From NCBI GenBank assembly GCA_023014335.1, contig JAECYW010000008.1, positions 3,038,001 to 3,102,000 on the forward strand: DNA of 64,000 nt. Reading direction: 5' to 3'. This stretch comes from Galerina marginata. Its lineage: Eukaryota > Basidiomycota > Agaricomycetes > Agaricales > Galerinaceae. Of the stretch, positions 24,512 through 37,754 are shown in pieces. Positions within the stretch are counted from its first letter, which is position 1, and the number at the start of each line of letters is the position of its first letter. Made by a program: the position numbers and the translations under genes. Under the pieces are notes generated by a model. The model saw nothing but the letters and a program-made list of their open reading frames with translations. It was not told the origin of the DNA and made no database searches.

Positions 24512-27293
24512 CCTTCATCCTGGACGATCGCATTGTTCTCGTTAAGCATTTCCTCTTTCCTGTTGGATTTTATGGACGTCGGGCGAACTTTTCTCTCCGG
24601 ACATTGTTATATACTTATGACGTACAAGCACGCTTCCACAGCTCAGCCGGATGGTACTCCTCATTTCAGATACTTGTTCATTAATACCTCTGCGGTGCTA
24701 TGTAGTGCACGCGAACTTCACATTATTAGAATTTTCACGTTAGATTTACGAATAACTCACACTTGGCATTTGGTGACGAATCATATTGTTTGCGTTTCGA
24801 ACATTCTGGCTGTATGTCTCTCCAATTTCAGGCACAAGGCCCCTCCCGACCACCGTAGAGACGGCGAGACGCCCCTTTCGACTGCATGTTGACTGTCAAC
24901 AACAGCCAATGTGTCAATGTGACCTTCATCGGTTTCTTAGTTTATGAGCTTGAGCGTTTATCAATACCCGATCTTCTGGACAGATATGATGTGAAAGTCA
25001 GTCGCCCAGAAAATCGGTAAGGCAGCATATGACACGATTGGAATATTCTGATCTTCAAAGATTCATTGGCAATCGTTGTCCCTGTGAGGAACAATGAAAA
25101 TACAGCGTCCTGTAACTGAGATTTCACTGTTTGTTTTGGTCAAAGAAAGATGTTTCCGCCGACTCATATTCGACACTCTTATTTGACTTCAAGTAAAATA
25201 CCATGTGTGCCTGGAGAAATGATGATGCTATTAATACTGGACGCTGTGGTTGAAAGGCAATGTGCGCTCGATGGCTTGAATGCGAATTACTTAGACGCGG
25301 TTTGTGCAGCATGAAAAAAGGAATGTCAGTTTCAGTAGTTACTAGAAGGCTTACTGGTAAACCATAGTACTTCGTCGAGACGAAACAGGAAAAGCATGAT
25401 ATCATAAGTAGGGAAGAGGTCACTTAAAGACCAGGGAGCCATTCAGCCGTCTAGCGATGCTTGATGACACAATCAATGCAATGAACGTATGTGGGGGCAT
25501 GAATGTTATTATTATGTTAATACGAAACATGGTATCATGGACAACTGGTTGGGAATGTTTGGTGTAATGACTTGCTGAATGAATTCGTGAGGCCGATGGT
25601 CGACTGTACGCGCCAGTGCTGACGTCTGGCGCCAAAATTGTTGGAGGGGACAATGACCATATGAGCGACATATCGACGATGACCTTGGTGAAGGGGCGGT
25701 GAAGGTACGACGGCGTGGGTGGTGGCGATGAGGATGTGCTTTTCGTGGCCCGCTCGGACTCGGAAAGAAATGTCAAAGGGAAACATATCATAAAGGAGGG
25801 CAAGGTAATGAGAAGTCGAATGATGGCATGGGGGAAGAAATGAAGTGATGGGCCGTTGGAGTTTGTCGCGCGATATAAGAAACGACCAAATACATGGACT
25901 GTGAACGAATACTCGAAATGACGTGAAAGAAACCAAAGAGGAGCAAATCTGAGAAGATGGCAAATTAATCTCGGCCTCCAGTTGCTGGGTAATTCGAGAG
26001 AGGTCAGAGACAGACGTGCGATTGTTCAGCTGTTGTGCCATTGAATGCGGATCTGGGGGAAGGCACAAATTAGAGGTGGGACATTCCCACTAGACGATAT
26101 ACCCGCAACATCTTCCGCCTCACCTGTCGCCAAAATATCTGCTGACCCACCCACCGAACGAATGACCTTCCAATGCTAAAACAGCCTTACACGCGCCCAA
26201 GATACGTCAAAGGCTTGATAGAAACTCGGCTCAGGAGGACAATTCCCCTTCACAGAATATCCCATAGCCAGGTGCTGCAGTCGCGACAGGTGTTGAAAGG
26301 CCCAGAACCCTGGAGACGTCGATTATACGCATAGCCAGGCACGCCGCATGCACTGGAAGGCGCTATCGAGGCCCAAGTATCCATTCTGAAGCGCTGGGAA
26401 AAAACGACGCCATGGATGGTATCGAACGCTACATAGCGCGTCTTTGGAGCACGAATAGCAGGCTTTTCAGTTGATTTAACCTCCAAACCTGAATTGGTCA
26501 GACCAAGCCAAATACCGTATATCTGACATGTATACTCACCTCTAACAACATTGCTCCAATTAACAAACCACCCCGATATTTTAGGCCTTGTGGCGTTCAA
26601 ACGTTCAGATTTTGTTGCCTTCCCTGCAGGACTCGGGCTTGGCGGTGCACAAGTGTTGTTTTATTCGATGGTTTGTGCAACACGAGGGAGAGCTTGGCGC
26701 AACCTTTCGACGCGGAAAGGCCTTGGTCGTCGTTGTGGTTCAAAAAGAATGCCATCATTTTGGTAACCTCATAGCCACTGATCCGGGATCAGGCACACTT
26801 CGACCTGCAAAATCTTCGAAAATCGTATATTTCAATCAGTGTCGGTGAGAAAGGGTGAGAATGACTTATACTTTGCACTTGCGAAATACCGGAAACACCA
26901 AGCGGATTTGACTGTTTGGACAGGCAGTACAGCACAGGCGATCAGAGCTGAGGCGCGGCTGGCGGCATTGCGCAGAATATGACATTGGTATCAAACAAAA
27001 AATAATGCCTGAATGGCGATGAGAAAGATCGGATTTTAGAAAGATATAAGAAGTCAGAGGAAGGGTGAAGTACGAGTTAAATGAGAGGGAAGGTAACAGT
27101 GGGTACGAAAAGAAAATATATTTTCGTAGTTGAAGGTGAACTTGGTTTATTTAAATACTTATAGCGAGCTCCAGATCAAAAGAATGAAAAAGAAGGACAG
27201 TGATTTTCACTGAATTCCCGCGCCGATTGTCTGTAGTCTGTAGATGGTTCAATTCAGAGAATTCGGAACGCGGTGTTTAAAATACGAACCCAT
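24512..27293. other. Intergenic; weak minus-strand ORFs, possibly a decayed gene
   Basis: Minus-strand ORFs at 26600-26250 (116 aa, with a plausible intron 26540-26491), 26068-25535 (177 aa, after a possible intron 26125-26055) and 25803-25420 (127 aa, overlapping the previous one in another frame) all look partly protein-like. I could not join them into one frame-consistent gene and recognise no domain. A decayed multi-exon gene is possible. Confidence 0.3.
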
Positions 27294-27922
27294 TTAAGCA
27301 GGGAGAATAAAGCCTGCAATTCCTTCATCGGCATATCCAAACTGCGAAATAGCGCTCTGAGCTTCCGTCGCGCTCGTGGTGTAGAAATGGTCCGTCTGCC
27401 GTGCGCTGTAACGGCGGAATAGAGGAATTCCACCACATTCGGCCGTGGGGTATATGAATCCAGCAATCCCCTCGGATATATAGCCGCCAGTATTGATGGC
27501 GCTGTCCCTTTCAGCCGCCGATGTGGTGTAGAAATGGTCGATTACCTTCAAGTTTTGCAAGCGGAACAACGGGACCGTGGAAGGCTGCTGCGTCGTAAAG
27601 ATGTTGCCTGGGGTTCCCTCTGGGATGTACCCAAACTGAGAGATTGCGTTTTCCATCTCAGAGACGCTGGTCGTGTAGAAATGGTCGATTTGCTTAGGCT
27701 GGACTGCACGAAGAAAGGCAACGGCTGTGGATGGGCTTGCACAAGTTGTCGAGACTTGACGGGTCTGTACAGAGAAGGAAGGTCACTTGTGTAGATAAAT
27801 AATGATCCAAGATATTAACGTACATCCAGACTGCCAGAGCTTGCCTCTCTGGACTCGACGACCAGTGAGAAGACTGGAATTATAGCTGTGAGGACAACGC
27901 TGAAAGTGGTGAAGAACTTCAT
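27294..27922 (-). CDS. Secreted DUF5648-like repeat protein, copy 1
   Basis: Two exons, 27922-27824 and 27764-27294 (59-nt intron, donor GTACGT), encode 189 aa. Residues 1-20 (MKFFTTFSVVLTAIIPVFSL) form a signal peptide. Three repeats of about 45 residues follow, each with the core DHFYTTS preceded by PLFR.. or AFLRA.. and followed by GY..EG..G.I. This is the lysozyme-associated and secreted DUF5648-type repeat known from bacteria and Agaricomycetes. The function is unknown; the family is extracellular and may bind carbohydrate. It is a paralogue of the gene at 30602-31311, with the same intron position and the same promoter spacing. Confidence 0.85.
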
Positions 27923-27961
27923 TTCTCGAGTTGACTGAGGAAGCGCTACATTTTGAGTTCA

Positions 27962-27968
27962 ATTTATA
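27962..27968 (-). promoter_or_regulatory. TATA box of DUF5648-like gene copy 1
   Basis: TATAAAT on the minus strand, 40 bp upstream of the ATG at 27922. Copy 2 has the same box at the same distance, with matching flanks. Confidence 0.7.
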
Positions 27969-30601
27969 CGAAAGTTTCCGTCACTCGTTGAAAGGCTGAG
28001 ATCCTAACAGTTGTCGAACTTACTATCCTGTCATCACTCCCGAGGCCTGGGACTGACACTGACACTTAGCAAGGACCTTACTGACCTGTCATATGAATAA
28101 ATTGTGTAAGTTGTGTGGCAAAAAAATCCATCTCGGCGAAGGTTGCTTCGCAGCTCGATATGCTCACCTGCTATTAGCGGTTGGAAAGTCATAGCCATCA
28201 AGCCATCATCCCGAAGATCCGACTGGGGACTGACATACAGCTTGCGAGAGACACGCTGTTCGGGAGATGCTGCCACGCTCACGACGCAGACGGAGAGATG
28301 AGGTGTCACGAGGCCTGATTCGAAGGACTTGACAACTTGGATGGCGTCCAGGCCTTTCGATGCGGAACCCACACGCACCAATATAATTTCCTCGTTTCGG
28401 AAGAGCTTGGATCCGAGTATCAAAATGTTCGACGGCAGCACTCTGATCGATGCAGCTCACCTATGTCGTCTCAAGCCCTCCCGAAATCCTGATGTCGTTC
28501 CTGACTTCCCGGAACGGGACACTTTTACTCAGTCCGATGGCTGTCGAGAAGTAGGTAGCAGATAAAGAACGTTTGTTCGCCGACGTAGGATATCAAGGAC
28601 TTTCTGTCTAAAGTTATACAAATGGCCAGATTATTTTAGGCCAAAGTACTTGTCAGCCAGCTGTACACAAGGTCCGCTAGAACATGAGCCATGAGGCAGA
28701 AGTGCTGGGAATCGCCTCTGAACGTTTCCTGGGCGTGTACACGGAGAAATGGTGGTACCGTAACCCCTGAACGACATTTCTGGGAAGTGGATGGGACCGC
28801 TTTTGCATGTATACCAACAATTCCGGGGCTCCATCTAGCGGCATGCGATGTCTGGCATTGATTCACGATTGTAAGAGAAAGGCTTTACGAAAGCAAGAAC
28901 ATTCGACGAACAGCTCCACAGAGAGATATCGACATTGAAAGCCAGACTCTGAGTGCGATAACAAGTCGAAAGGCTTTATGGGCGAGAGTCTCCAGGGATT
29001 CAGAAAGCGTTGACCTGAAGGAAATACGAGTCGAGGCTGAATAATTAGCAGCGTAAAGGGGTGGCGTAGAGCCTGCATCGAGTTTCGAGTGTCTCAGGCA
29101 AGGATGATACGACACCAGAGGGTCAGCATTCTCCGCGAGTCTAGCGTGGATTGATGTACCAACAAGACATACAGAGTCGTCGATCGAGTTCATGACAGTC
29201 CACCTAGAGGCTCTAAGGACCAGCGAAGCACACTCCTGGCGCAGGATGACGGCAGTAGGCTTGACACAGAGTGTGATTCACGGTGGCCTAAAGAGCGGTT
29301 GACGATCAGCACAGTCGATAGGCGACTCATAGGCCAATGAAAATCGGGGCGGAGCTGCCAGCAATGAAGCTTCAAACGTCCTCTTGGCCATTTGGAGGGC
29401 CCTCAGCCCAGTCGGCTTTGCCAAACGAAACTGGGAAGAGGCTATCAACTCATCGACTACCGGACGGGTTATATAGAAAAGGAGGACCTACTTCCGTGCT
29501 TGATGTCTCGGATGAGAAGTCCGCGAAATGGATCCCAAAATTGGTATGCTGTTGGTGCTGGAGGTAAAAGGTAAATGAAGCTGTTAGTTTAGGGAAGATA
29601 TGAAGCCATACGCCCACCACAAATCCATAGTTGACCCCCAATCAACAATCCGATAAGCTATACAGATTTCATCGTCAGGGTATTCTGGCGGTGTGCAAAT
29701 CATTCTGGAACCAGAGAAAATAGAACACCCCAAAGTCACGCCCAAATGTTCGTTTGACATTTGTAGCCACCCCGAATTTCAAAGGAGAGGCAACTCAAAC
29801 TCTGTAAACAGGAATCGGTGGCGGACACAAATCAGGTTGGGGGAGGCCCAGATGACAGTTTTTTCCTGCGGATGTGTAAGATTAGTTCTCAAAAATGGGA
29901 TAAATTGCGATTCTGGAAAGATAGGATATTTGGGCGTAGTGGTGCCTCAGGCTCAGCAAACCAGAGCGTCTGAACAGCAGTGCACAAAAGGCAAAGAGCG
30001 TAGTGGTGATGGGATCAAATAATAAACACACGCAAATAAACCCTCCTATCCCGGACCATCGGACCGGCTCTCTGGCTAGCAAGAGTGACCGACTTTTGAG
30101 CGACTCTAGATACGTAGCTACGAAATAAGTTGCCTGTGGATTTACTTAAGAGGGAAGGAATTGAGCGGAAGGAATGAAGTGCGGCGAAGGTGACTAGTGC
30201 TGACATGACGTTCAGTACGCCAGCGAGCCATGCTAATAAATTCCAACAACTTGAATGCGCCTGGGTGATCGACTACCTTATACATGACCTAATGGTACAG
30301 AATCCTAAGTCTAAACGTTGCCACCAGCTTTCAACCACCCAGGGTACTCACTAATAAAACTAATCCTTCCTCGTATTGGCTGTCTCCTGCTTATATTTTT
30401 GAATTCAACAATTGTATCTTATCGATAGCAACGCGACTGAAATGCATGAGCAAATTGAAGATGCATCAATGTTCAAAGGGAAGTGACAGCCATTTACAAC
30501 GAGTAGAAGAGTCGGTGAGAAATTATAAGTTACGCAAGGGAAATGGTCAAAGTCTTCCTGAGGAATCCCAACTTGAAAGCCAAAGAAGAATGATACAAAT
30601 T
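27969..30601. other. Intergenic between tandem paralogues
   Basis: No convincing gene. The longest ORF (28441-28034 minus, 135 aa) has a coding-like stretch (SGLVTPHLSVCVVSVAAS) but no family and no supporting splice structure. No third DUF5648 copy was seen. Confidence 0.35.
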
Positions 30602-31311
30602 TTACCGAGTACCGACGCCAACGACCTGTAATATCTAGTAAGTGCTTTGAGAATTCAAATCGTGCTAAAATGCGGACCTGTCCAGGGAGAATATAGCCCG
30701 CAATTCCTTCATCAGTATACCCATGTATGTTCAGAGAAATCTGGGCTTCCGCGGCGCTCGTGGTGTAGAAATGATCTTTCATCTGAGGATTGTATTGACG
30801 GAATAGAGGAATTCCACCACAGTCGGGTGTAGGATATATAAACCCAGCGGTCCCTTGGGATACATATCCATTGCCTGACGCAATAAAGCTGTCCCTTTCT
30901 GTCGCCGATGTGGTGTATAAATGATCGGTTGCTGCTGCACTAAACAGGCGGAAGAACGGGACCGTAGTAGGCTGTTGGGCGGTAAAAATATTGCCTGGTC
31001 CAGGTTCTGAAAGATATCCGGCCGTGGTAATCTCGCTTGCGATCTCGGAGGCACTCGTAGAGTAGAAATGGTCAACCACCTGAGGCTGGTATGCACGAAG
31101 GAAGGGCACGGCCGTGGATGGATCTCCGCACAACGTTGAGATTTGGCGGCTCTGTGTGTAAGAAAAAAAACTGTCGGTAAAGCCACAGGAAGAAAGTGGG
31201 TGATCAACATACATTCAGATGGCCAGAGCTTGGGCCTCTGGTCTCTAAAGACAGCGAAGAGACCGAAGTTATAATTGCGAAGGCAGCATTAAAACTGAGA
31301 AAGAACTTCAT
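30602..31311 (-). CDS. Secreted DUF5648-like repeat protein, copy 2
   Basis: Exons 31311-31213, 31151-30678 and 30625-30602 give about 198 aa. The first intron (61 nt) sits at exactly the same residue (33) as in copy 1. A signal peptide (MKFFLSFNAAFAIITSVSSL) is followed by three repeats with DHFYSTS, DHLYTTS and DHFYTTS and the same GYILP end. The last small exon is less certain: copy 1 stops at ILPA, whereas here the frame runs on. Splicing with a weak GTCCGC donor gives the ending QVVGVGTR; without it the protein gains about 90 unrelated residues to 30405. Confidence 0.8.
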
Positions 31312-31350
31312 TTCGTGAGTTTGACGAAGCATATCGCTTTACCGAGTACA

Positions 31351-31357
31351 ATTTATA
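31351..31357 (-). promoter_or_regulatory. TATA box of DUF5648-like gene copy 2
   Basis: TATAAAT on the minus strand, 40 bp upstream of the ATG at 31311. Confidence 0.7.
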
Positions 31358-33782
31358 CCATCCCTGCACTTTCACTCAAGCCAATCACTCAAGAATACTT
31401 AAAAGCATAATATATCATAAAGAAATGTTTCCTATCATGGGACAAAGAGAATTCAATGTTGAAGGGGGTTTCTACCCAGTTAGACGCCCCTACTTCCCTA
31501 TTGTCGGATAGAAAATCACTCGATCCGCCACCCTCCCGAGGATGATGTATCAGGTTGACGCGAACACGCGGTCCGCCGGGAGAAGCTGCAGTGCAGCACA
31601 TTTCTGAATTCTAGAGGCAGCCAGCATGAGCACCCGAAATGCACACTGATATTCTACGATAAACACGGCTAAATATATTCTTGGGCACAGATGTTCCACC
31701 AAGATGCTTCTCCCGGGACGTTCTTTATGAAGACCGTGTGAGAGAGGGACTTAACGAAGGTCCTCGAAACTATTTCGATTGATACACCGCACTCTCATGC
31801 AAATCCGGAGTCCTGGCGTCGTACCTGACATGCGGATCGGGGTTCCGGAACATAGGGAAGGAAGACTCGGAGAGCAACCAAACAGCGTTCCGCTGAGAAC
31901 GGATGTGCGCCTTCAAGATTCCATTTCAACAATACATCTACCCCCAATACGGAAGGTACCAGGTCCATTAACGGGCTGTATATTTGGAGGATACACCTCA
32001 CGGCTTTGTCACACCCAGGTTGGACGTGCTTCAGATATTTTTGATACAATTATGACAATCCCAAGTCGAACATGGCGAGTCCTCCTAGAACGAGTTCACG
32101 AATAAGTAACCAACATTTGATAGAAGTTCTCAGCAACCGTGGGCTCATAGGCCAAAACAAGGTCCCGAGTGGTGGGAGAAAAAAATGGGAGTTCCAGATA
32201 CTTAGCAACGCTCTGTTTAACTGTCGATACCAAACCGTGTTCACATCTTCTTATTATACAGTATATGAAACGCGGTTTGGTGAGACGACGGAAGAACTGG
32301 ACAAATAATCGGACTCTTGCGTCAGGTGGTGAGTCCTCAGGCAGGATTCAAGGGAGAGAATAGCACAGAACAAATTAAACCAGAGAAGGAAACGGACAGA
32401 CCCAACGATGTGTGGGCCAGGCGGTGAAGCATGTCGAAAACTTGTGGAGCTGTTGTTCCGAGAGGCCAGAGCAGACGCGTATCATAACAGAGAAGCTATG
32501 GATCGCATCATGAACGAAGAATAAGGCCACGAAGGTGGGAAGTACGAACGTGAGGGGATTCAGGGAATGCTTAATACTTAAATGAAGGGAGTGGTTGGGG
32601 AGTGGTCTCGGATGGAGTTGCGGAAGACCCTCAAATGCGGCAATGACAGAGCATGCCATCTTATCTAATCTTATCAGTCCCTTTGCGTGTCTAAATAGAG
32701 CCTTCACGTGCCACGTTTCAAGCGCGTCCTGCCTCCTGCCCCCACGTCAACTTTGAGAGCACCCTCTTTGCCTGCATTGCTGCAGCTCTAGTATTGTTTC
32801 TACAGCTCTGGCCCATCAACACAGACATCACTTGGCTCAGAAAACAATGTCGTATTTCACATTGAGATGGTACGGACACTTTTACTACATCATAAACCGC
32901 ACTCATTGTCAGGTCGCAGCCGATGCCCTCGAAATTCTTTCAGGTTGATAATCAAACTTGAAGAACGCTTGGGATCGAAGAAACTCCAACACTCTGGGAT
33001 TTATATTTCACGTAAAACCTTCTTCTCCACTTCCTTTTGGACACGGTCTCCAGCCGCAGTCGCAGCCGCAGTTGCGATCACCTACTTGGCCAGGTGGAAC
33101 TTCTCTTTCTGGATTGTACCTTCTCTTCGTCCATCCCATGTTAACTTTCTATCATATATCAAGTCTTTAGTATCGCTTCATCTCGTCGGCAACCCTCACG
33201 ATGACTCTCACAGTATGAATGGTGCTGAATTCCAACGAGTTATTTGTTCCGTATTACTGAATTATCGGCACCAGGTCCGACGATCTTAAAACGCCGATTC
33301 CTTGCGTTTGGTTTAGAAGTGTATACCCAATGCTATAATCAGGTAGCACAGTCTCAGATGAACTGCCATACAATGTGGCTTGCAAGCTTTCAATTGCCAA
33401 CGCACTGTGGATCTGCGGACCGACCTCATAAAGAACCGGTATTCGCTTAATCAGTCCAGAAAGGAGAAAAGGTCGTCGGCAGCCTTGGCATAACCCCGGG
33501 TGCTAGTGGAGCTCATCTTACCGGCTAAATCTATCTTTTCCCCTCGCCACGTCGACCTTTTTGGCCCCATGCCGTTTGGATGTTTGAGGAGAAATTGCTT
33601 GGCTCGCGTCCGGCTGCCAGATATTCTATTTTTGAAGCCAGAGAAGGTGTCGTCGATCGTTTTTCGAAGAAAAAACAGCAAAAATACACGACTCTCCAAA
33701 TGCTTTCGCTTCGTTTGGAAGGCTGGGAGGATGGTTACATAAATACACCGTTGTTGAGGCTTTGAGTGGCGCCAAACGAACC
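31358..33782. other. Intergenic, no gene recognised
   Basis: Only short ORFs without motifs. A TATA-like CATAAATA at about 33738-33745 lies about 40 bp upstream of the GH79 start. Confidence 0.35.
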
Positions 33783-35814
33783 ATGATTAATCCCTCTCTC
33801 CTTCAACTGGTCGCTCTTCTATCACTTTACATCGGGAGGGTATTCTGTCTATCCGTTTCGATTCCTGTGTCCGCTCCTTCGACCGCTCCGACAATTGCAC
33901 CTGATTTACTCTCACTTTCGATTGAACAGGACAGATGGACAGACTGGTCTGGAACGACTTCGCGGAACAGTTTTTTTGTCAATACCCTGAACAATCTGGC
34001 TACGCTTGCTGGCGTCCCTCCACGGATTCGAATTGGGGCAGATAGCGAGGACCATACCAACTTTAACCCGAATGTCCAGGCATGTAGTGTTCCTCGGTGT
34101 ACTTGTATTTCTCGTCTTCTTTCTCTCATGACGAATATCCATTCCAGTTTTCGCAGGCCACCTTTCCAGCACCTAGTGTCACCAAGCCATACCAGGAGGC
34201 AAGCCATGTCGTTGTAGGCGATGGTTACTATCAAACTGCCCAATTTCTTCCCCCAAGTAAACTCTCCCATTTGATCTCATTTTCCATCTCATCCTTTTCT
34301 TTATCAAAGACACCCATGTTACCTGGGGTGTAAACTTTAAATCGAACAACATGACAGCCACCTTTCTCCAAGCGCAGTCGATCTTAAAGGCGTTTTCATC
34401 AAAAACTATTGTTAAAGCTAACATCACACTCGATGCTATCGAAATCGGAAATGAGGGGGAAAGTTTTGCCCCTTCCTTAGCGGAATACGTCCAACGGTAA
34501 GTACGACTGTCATGGGTGGAGCAACATTTCGACTGCCGACTCTAAATCACCGTTTTGAAGTTGGACCACGTTTGCTACTAATATAACCGACATTTCCTCG
34601 AACTTGACGACGAAATTCTGGGCTGGGGCTTTCGCGTCATCGTCCCGCTCGACCACTGGCTTCTCACCTCAAGGTCTTATTGCCAGCGGCATTCTTTCAA
34701 ACGACACCGGTGCCCGAATCACTACGTGTGTAATTTCACTGATCGCGTTGATTTAAAATTGATACACGAGAACAGTATGTCCCAGCATCATTACAGTGGT
34801 AGCTTCTGCACCGGAAGTGGTGGGCTCTTGCAAGACCTGGTGACCAAAAATACTATTCGAGGCAATTTAACGTTTTTCAAGTCTGACATCGCTGCTACGA
34901 AAGCCAAAGGGCTTGATTATGTTATGGGCGAAACAAATAGCTACTCGTGTCATGTCAGGTTGTGCCATTGGCGTCATATGCTCCAATCTAACTCTTCATT
35001 CGTTACTCTAGGGAGCGCCAGGTGTCAGTGACACTGCTGGAGCCGCTATATGGATGCTGGATTATGCTTTATTTGGGTTCGTACGTTTTCTGGTTTTCTC
35101 AGTGTAACTCCTGTTCAAGTTGAAATCTAACGCAAACTAGCTCACAAATTGGGATTGCTCGCATGTATTTCCACGCCGGGGTCGGCTACAAATACAATCT
35201 GGTAAGAATATAAAGACACCCGCCAAAATATGTTCTGAACTTGTGTCTAATTTATTTACGACGATCTTCACAGCTTCAGCCCGTAACTCTTACTCGATCA
35301 ATTTTGGACGGTACAACCCTTGAACCCTCTCTTCCGCCTCATATCCACCCACAGTATTATGGTGCAATTATTGCCGCGGAAGCCATTGGCCATTCAGGCG
35401 CTACGCGAGCAGTTGAGCTAAGCATCAACGACACGTTTACCTCTGGCTACGCATTCTACGTCGGGGATAAGCTCGCGCGAGCAGTGCTTATAAACTCGCA
35501 AGCCTTCCTCACAACCACAAACACTACGCGAACGAGTAGTCCGATTACTCTGAACTTCACGGACAGTAATGCACCGACAAACATGACCGTTAAGCGGCTT
35601 TTTATTCCGTATGTGCCTCCCGGGAGTCATTCTAATGCTTTATTGACTGGAATTTTTCAGCCATGCTGATTCTACTTCTGGTTTAACATGGGGCGGCCAA
35701 ACATACGAGACTTTTAACGGCAAAGTTAGTGGTACCCTAAGCACCACCAAAGTGAACGTCTCTGAAGGTATTTCCATGCAAGAAACGGAAATTGTCTTGC
35801 TCAGTTTCCAGTAA
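33783..35814 (+). CDS. Secreted GH79 glycoside hydrolase (beta-glucuronidase type)
   Basis: Nine exons, 33783-34079, 34148-34256, 34310-34496, 34561-34725, 34776-34953, 35012-35076, 35141-35201, 35274-35608 and 35661-35814, give about 516 aa with all phases consistent. Residues 1-23 are a signal peptide. GH79 features follow: RIRIGADSEDH, the TIM-barrel strand ending DAIEIGNE with the likely acid/base E184, SQHHYSGSF, and MGETNSYSCH with the likely nucleophile E305. A C-terminal beta domain follows (WGGQTYE...VLLSF). Basidiomycete GH79 enzymes remove glucuronic or 4-O-methyl-glucuronic acid from glycans such as arabinogalactan. Intron 1 uses a GC donor (CAG|GCATGT) and intron 6 a GTTCGT donor. 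Confidence 0.92.
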
Positions 35815-36214
35815 TTGTTCGTTGACGTACGGCCTTTCTCAAAATATTTGTTCTCTATGCTTTTCCGGTTTTTGGTAAGCGCTTGACACATGTCTTCGGG
35901 TGAAATTACAAGACGACAAATTTAAGATCCAAGTCTAGTAAAGTATGTTGTCCTCGCCTCCGTTTATGTAAACGCTACTGTGCGAAACAAACCCGGAGTA
36001 CGAAGAACAGCAGCCTCTCATAGACAGCCACGCCAAATACAAGAAGCAAAATGCACAAGCTGTCGATACCATAAGTGCCAGAGTGTCTGGTAAACCGTGT
36101 CTTTCCCATCTTGATCCTGCATGCAACCTGGACAATTTTCCACAGATCACGGGTTTGCCTGTCTACACCAATATCGATCGATCGATTCAGCTCTTCCACT
36201 CACCAAGTTCCGCT
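35815..36214. other. Short intergenic region
   Basis: No gene seen. An in-frame upstream ATG at 36083 could extend the next gene by 44 residues. Confidence 0.4.
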
Positions 36215-37238
36215 ATGCCTCACAATCAAAACGAGGACACGATCTTCCGAAAGGTTTTTGTATATCCCGCCAGTGGTAAAGAGCCATATATTACCAGTAT
36301 GGAGTTCAGTAAAGCGGCCCAGAAGTTGGGCTATGACTTCGAAACCGCTGTCGTCGACCTGCGCAAGATCTATGGCCAACATCTCCTTGGAATCCGTTAT
36401 CAACTTCTAGCCATTGATCACGAGGGTATTCAGGCTAAACATTGGCCATTAGACTGTCTAGGCAGGTGCCACATTTATTTCAATACAGATGTCAAACTTC
36501 CCATAAACAAGACTATGGCTCGTATTGTTGGTATCAATATCAAGCGTCCAGGCCCAACGCCTACATGGAGGGGAGATGTTGTAGTCGCAAAGCGGGACCT
36601 ACCTCCCGGATATCCGGAGTTTTCTCTCCTGGACGATGCAGTCTGGCACGACGTCAAGCCGAGCCTGCGATCAGTCCTCGATCCTTGGTTTAAAGAGTGG
36701 TATTCGAGTGATGTATGGAAAAACCTATACAAAGACGAAAAGAATTACCTGAATGCAATAAACGACGTTGGTCAGTTACTTGTGAATGACATTCATATTT
36801 TACTAAGGCTTACAAGATGCAGCTGGGGTACCTGGCAATGATATCCTGGATATTTTTTATGGCTTAACCCCAGGTACCGCCGATACGTTGCTCAAAGATT
36901 CAAAAAGCGCTAAAGCAAACCGGGGTGCGTTGGAGGTATGGATTACTCGACTTCTTCCTCATTTGCGTTATAGTTTCCAGAGAACGTATCGTGCAAAAGT
37001 TCGAAGCATATCGTAAGGGATGAAACCCCTGAGTGCGATGGAAAAAACTGACGTTGTGCTCTCAGAGAAAAAGCAGGTCAATTTAGCAGTCAGATTCGGT
37101 CGATGTACCAAATGCAACAATGAGGAGAGTGAAGATATACACATCAGGGTTTGCAGTCGCTGCCGCGAAGTTGGATATTGTTCGACAGGATGTCAAAAGG
37201 AGGATTGGAAACGCCACAAGCCAGGGTGCAAGAAGTAA
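36215..37238 (+). CDS. MYND zinc-finger protein, with an in-frame stop before the finger
   Basis: Exons 36215-36770, 36823-36935 and 36981 onwards give an N-terminal region of about 220 residues (YDFETAVVDLRKIYGQHLL; VVVAKRDLPPGYPEFSLLDD) of a type I associate with Agaricomycete MYND proteins. The frame continues to 37238, where residues C-T-K-C ... C-S-R-C ... YCS..CQ..DW..HK..C form a typical MYND finger, a protein-interaction zinc module. An in-frame TAA at 37014-37016 separates the two parts. Either it is a nonsense mutation, or an intron 36999-37076 (GTTCGA donor, AAGCAG acceptor, 78 nt) removes it; GTTCG donors occur elsewhere in this window. The acceptor at 36822 could also be 36816. 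Confidence 0.7.
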
Positions 37239-37754
37239 TACGCGACGGGGTACCAGGACCTTCCTCAGAACGCCTCTGGTATCTGCTTCTGTGGGAGAGA
37301 CCGTGTGGTAAATAAGAGCAGCCATAAAACAGACCGATACCTAAAGCCGGAACGCGCACTCAAGTCATGTCCCTCCAGACTGCGCGTTTTCACAGTGATC
37401 GCATAATAACCCTTCGGGCCATCAGACTGAACTGAGGAAAAACAGAAAGGCCAGGCCAAGTTCCAGAAAAAAACTTCGCACCTGAATCTATTCACCGAAT
37501 GGTGTAGGCGGGTCGAATAAAATAATTGAGGGTGGATGGCGGTCAAGGGAGATAAAGTCCTTCCGTATCCTGAAACCGTCATACTCTCAATTTGGTGGCC
37601 ATTACTTCAGTCAAACATGTCAGAGACCAATATTGTTAAAACTCCCGAACAAGGAAGTGGTTAAACAAGGTACTGGCTTGTAAGGATCCACGGTAAATAC
37701 TGAAATACAGATTCATCCTGAAGATCCCGATGTCCACGAACTCGATTGTCGAGC
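37239..37754. other. Convergent intergenic region
   Basis: Between the MYND gene and the S1/P1 nuclease gene, which run towards each other; no gene seen. Confidence 0.45.

Noticed and set aside
26125..26220. GHSFGGWVSRYFG, an alpha/beta-hydrolase-like nucleophile elbow on the minus strand
   Set aside because: The frame has stops close on both sides and no other hydrolase motif was found; treated as chance or a tiny relic.
37013..37065. A 53-nt intron (GTAAGG...CTCAG) removing the stop in the MYND gene
   Set aside because: Donor and acceptor look good, but joining them shifts the reading frame out of the MYND finger.
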